Source of the DNA: Rotaria sp. Silwood1
Taxonomy: Eukaryota; Rotifera; Eurotatoria; Philodinida; Philodinidae
Direction of reading: 5' to 3'
Assembly: GCA_905250075.1 (NCBI GenBank)
Contig: CAJNOP010000010.1
Coordinates: forward strand, 992,001 to 1,056,000
DNA length: 64,000 bases
Shown here one piece after another: positions 61,970-64,000 of the stretch (the first letter of the stretch is position 1; each line of letters starts with the position of its first letter). The notes under the pieces were generated by a model. It ran no database searches and had not been told where the DNA came from. It saw only the letters and a list, made by a program, of their open reading frames with translations. The position numbers and the translations under genes are program-made.

Positions 61970-61970
61970 G

Positions 61971-62152
61971 AGGGTGTGGGGTGTGTGTGTGGGTGTGGGT
62001 GGGTGTGGGATGTGAGTGGGTGTGGGTGTGGATGGGTGTCAGTGTGGATGTTGCCGTGAATGTGGATGAAGGCAATGCCTACGCACATCGACACCCACAC
62101 CCACCCACACCCACACCTACACACCCACCCCACCCACACCCCACACCCAACC
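61971..62152. repeat. Telomere-like TGTGGG repeats in inverted arrangement
   Basis: 61971-62040 is a G/T-rich run dominated by TGTGGG and GTGGG units. 62086-62152 is the C/A-rich counterpart (CCCACA units), so the two halves face each other around a central palindromic segment (TTGCC/GGCAA). TGTGGG is the hexamer I recall being reported at bdelloid rotifer telomeres; here it is interstitial and degenerate. Confidence 0.7.
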
Positions 62153-62397
62153 CCATCCTTCATTGTTTCAGGTGGAGCAAGTCTATCCCACGGTGTTAAG
62201 TTCACGCTAACGAAACAACTTTGCCCCAAAATTCTATTTCCTGCTTTATGAGCAAGAACTATGATCAATTTGTTAGCCATTAAAGATAAAAATCCACAAA
62301 AATTCACTGTTACAATTAAATATATCTATATTTGAGCGAGAATAACAATTAATTCATTATTTCCCCATATACAATAGTTATACGATATATATAAAGC

Positions 62398-62561
62398 ATC
62401 CCTGGTGAAACATCTTGTAAGCAAGATCTTAGATCTTGTAAATAAGATCTTGACTAAGATACAAGGTACAGAAAAGTTACCTAAATTTACCAAGATCTAC
62501 TCACTTTTCTGTATCTTGTATCTTGGTCAAGATCTTGTTTACAAAATGTTCCACTAGGGAT
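62398..62561. mobile_element. Foldback MITE built on AAGATCTTG repeats
   Basis: The ends ATCCCTGGTGAAACAT and (inverse) ATCCCTAGTGGAACAT are terminal inverted repeats. Long interior arms share AAGATCTTGACTAAGATACA/AAGATCTTGACCAAGATACA-type blocks and ACAGAAAAGT. 164 bp, no coding frame, no certain target duplication. Confidence 0.75.
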
Positions 62562-62787
62562 ACGATAAATTTATATTAGCAACAATATACATGTATATGA
62601 TCAGTTAGAATGAGGAACGGTTATATAGTAATGACGAAGATGGCAAATGGTCATGTGATCATAAGAAAAGAAGGAGATCAGTCCATGGTTAGATAATTTA
62701 CATACATTGTTTCGTTCCAAAAGATATATATAAACTAATGGATAATTTTAGAGGACAGAATATACTTCTCGACTCGGCAAGATGTCA

Positions 62788-62887
62788 NNNNNNNNNNNNN
62801 NNNNNNNNNNNNNNNNNNNNNNNNNNNNNNNNNNNNNNNNNNNNNNNNNNNNNNNNNNNNNNNNNNNNNNNNNNNNNNNNNNNNNNN
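62788..62887. other. Assembly gap of exactly 100 N
   Basis: A run of 100 N, the usual placeholder for a gap of unknown size. It removes the N-terminal exon(s) of the fluoride channel that follows. Confidence 0.99.
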
Positions 62888-63793
62888 TATATTGGTGTAT
62901 TAATTCGTCTCGGTCTAGCTTTTCTTGGAAATGATCAAGCACCATTAAGTGCAGCTTTTTGGCCAAATTTTATTGGATGTTTTATAATGGGTTTTGTTGT
63001 TGAACAAAAAATACATATTCATACACAGTGTGTCTTCATTTTTTTTTTCTTTTCTATTTTTTCGTAATTTATATTTAGTTTCACTCAATTATACATTGGT
63101 TTAACAACTGGTCTATGTGGTTCAATTACTACATTTTCGGGAGTTATGTATAATTCTTGTATAGCATTATTTGGTCCATCAAGTCATTTGACATATTCAG
63201 TATCGAATTATTTAGCTGTGATAGTTTCAGTTTTTTCTGCATCATTTATTGGATTTATAATTGGCCGTCATGCAAGTATGTTTGTTCCTCCATTGCCATC
63301 AAATACAGTTCAATATTCAAATAAATTTGTACAAATTTGGCTTTTTCCAATATTGATTTTTATAAGTATTCCATTACTAGTTCTTCTAGCTGTATTCTTA
63401 CCATTTGGTCAATATACATACTTTATTTATTCCGTCATATTTGCTCCATTTGGTTCATTAACTCGATACATATTATCGATTGTTTTTAATACCAACTCAA
63501 ACTTTCCACTTGGAACATTATTAGCTAATGTCATTGGTTCATATATTTATTTGGGAATGGTAGCAATAAAAGAATATGCACTTATATCATCTCCACTAGT
63601 TAAACAACTGATTATCAGTATTATACAAGGTTATTGTGGATGTTTAACAACCGTTTCAACATTTATATTAGAACTAGATACTATAAAAAAACGCAGATAC
63701 ATTTATGTCTATGGTATAATTACTGTATTATTCATACAAATAGTTTATATTATTTTAGGTGCTAAACTTTCATATCTTTGTTCACCACAATGA
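62888..63793 (+). CDS. FEX: Eukaryotic fluoride channel FEX (two fused CrcB domains), 5' partial
   Basis: Exons 62888-63027 and 63079-63793, joined in phase; 284 residues visible. The first CrcB half shows IGVLIRLGLAFLG (family G-x-x-x-R start), AAFWPNFIGCFIMGF with the conserved Asn, and TTGLCGSITTFSGVMYN. A bridging hydrophobic region leads to the second half, FAPFGSLTRYILSIVF, FPLGTLLANVIGSYIYLG and GYCGCLTTVSTFILEL. Both halves keep the polar Asn and the TTFS/TTVSTF track that lines the fluoride path; bacterial CrcB works as a dimer of single domains, while fungal and plant FEX fuse two. It exports toxic cytosolic fluoride across the plasma membrane. Only the start of the first domain and any cytosolic N-tail are lost in the gap. 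FEX is patchy in animals. Confidence 0.92.
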
Positions 63794-64000
63794 TATTCAT
63801 TCTCACTTGATGTTTTTTAATGAATGAAACAATATAATACTGTTGTTTAAATTTGATACTATTTCACACGTATCACAAAGCTTTTTTTTTTCATTTATGT
63901 AAATCTCAATGAATGAACATTATTATGTAAATTGTAGATAGAAAATTTATTTTAAATGATCAAATATAGACTATTACTGAGTGAGATTATCATTAGAAAG
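63794..64000. other. 3' flank of the fluoride channel gene
   Basis: AT-rich sequence, no further gene visible before the window ends. Confidence 0.6.

Larger units (their letters stand above)
59037..62787. other. Gene-poor, repeat-dense region
   Basis: No supported gene. The left half (59037-60615) is plain AT-rich DNA. The right half has an 825-bp hAT-like element, two foldbacks and a telomere-like repeat block (separate entries). Open frames in 60504-60829 and 61893-62307 lie in repeats. Confidence 0.7.

Noticed and set aside
61960..62307. 115-codon minus-strand frame containing VNLTPWDRLAPPETMKD
   Set aside because: The second half is translated telomere-like repeat. The first half might be a decayed transposon piece, but nothing supports expression or a known domain.
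62738..62787. Possible first exon of the fluoride channel (Met at 62738)
   Set aside because: Only 16 codons before the gap, with no resemblance to FEX N-termini; the true start may be in the missing sequence.

Overview
The window looks like nuclear DNA of a small invertebrate, most likely a bdelloid rotifer (Adineta/Rotaria type). It is very AT-rich. Its genes are built from many exons joined by short (about 50-70 bp) GT-AG introns, and it carries metazoan genes (BLTP1/tweek, RUFY, TPRA1, fatty acyl-CoA reductase). It also has TGTGGG-type repeats resembling the telomere hexamer I recall being reported for bdelloids, and two genes (a fluoride channel and a T4-like RNA ligase) that are unusual in animals. 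The species assignment is an inference. No operons, CRISPR arrays, rRNA or tRNA genes were recognised.

Layout. 1-29224 (+): the 3' four-fifths of one giant gene, BLTP1 (KIAA1109/tweek), a bridge-like lipid transfer protein. I could assemble 33 exons with phases that agree throughout, giving 3976 codons of open reading frame; the N-terminal part lies upstream of the window. Its larger introns are filled with foldback/MITE-like DNA. 29225-32247: intergenic, with an 860-bp terminal-inverted-repeat element. 32248-37825 (+): RUFY-type RUN/coiled-coil/FYVE endosomal adaptor, 10 exons. 38565-39073 (+): essential-myosin-light-chain/calmodulin-like EF-hand protein, 2 exons. 42296-45464 (+): TPRA1-like seven-pass membrane protein, 5' end not found. 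45570-45920 (-): a tiny three-exon secreted peptide precursor that a simple ORF scan would miss. 46466-46999 (-): death-effector-domain protein. 49546-52170 (-): fatty acyl-CoA reductase family member whose catalytic Tyr and Lys are both replaced. 55731-59036 (-): an RNA-ligase-like nucleotidyltransferase with recognisable motifs I, III, IV and V. 59037-62700: gene-poor, dense in MITEs and telomere-like repeats. 62788-62887: assembly gap of exactly 100 N. 62888-63793 (+): eukaryotic two-domain CrcB/FEX fluoride channel, N-terminus lost in the gap.

The genes do not form an obvious pathway. BLTP1 (lipid transfer, endocytosis), RUFY (PI3P endosomes) and the FAR homologue (ether-lipid/alcohol synthesis) are all membrane/lipid related, but adjacency in an animal genome is weak evidence for shared function. 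The strongest leads for a second look are the RNA ligase, the fluoride channel next to telomere-like repeats, the degenerate FAR, the small secreted peptide, and several families of foldback elements that share termini at different places in the window.
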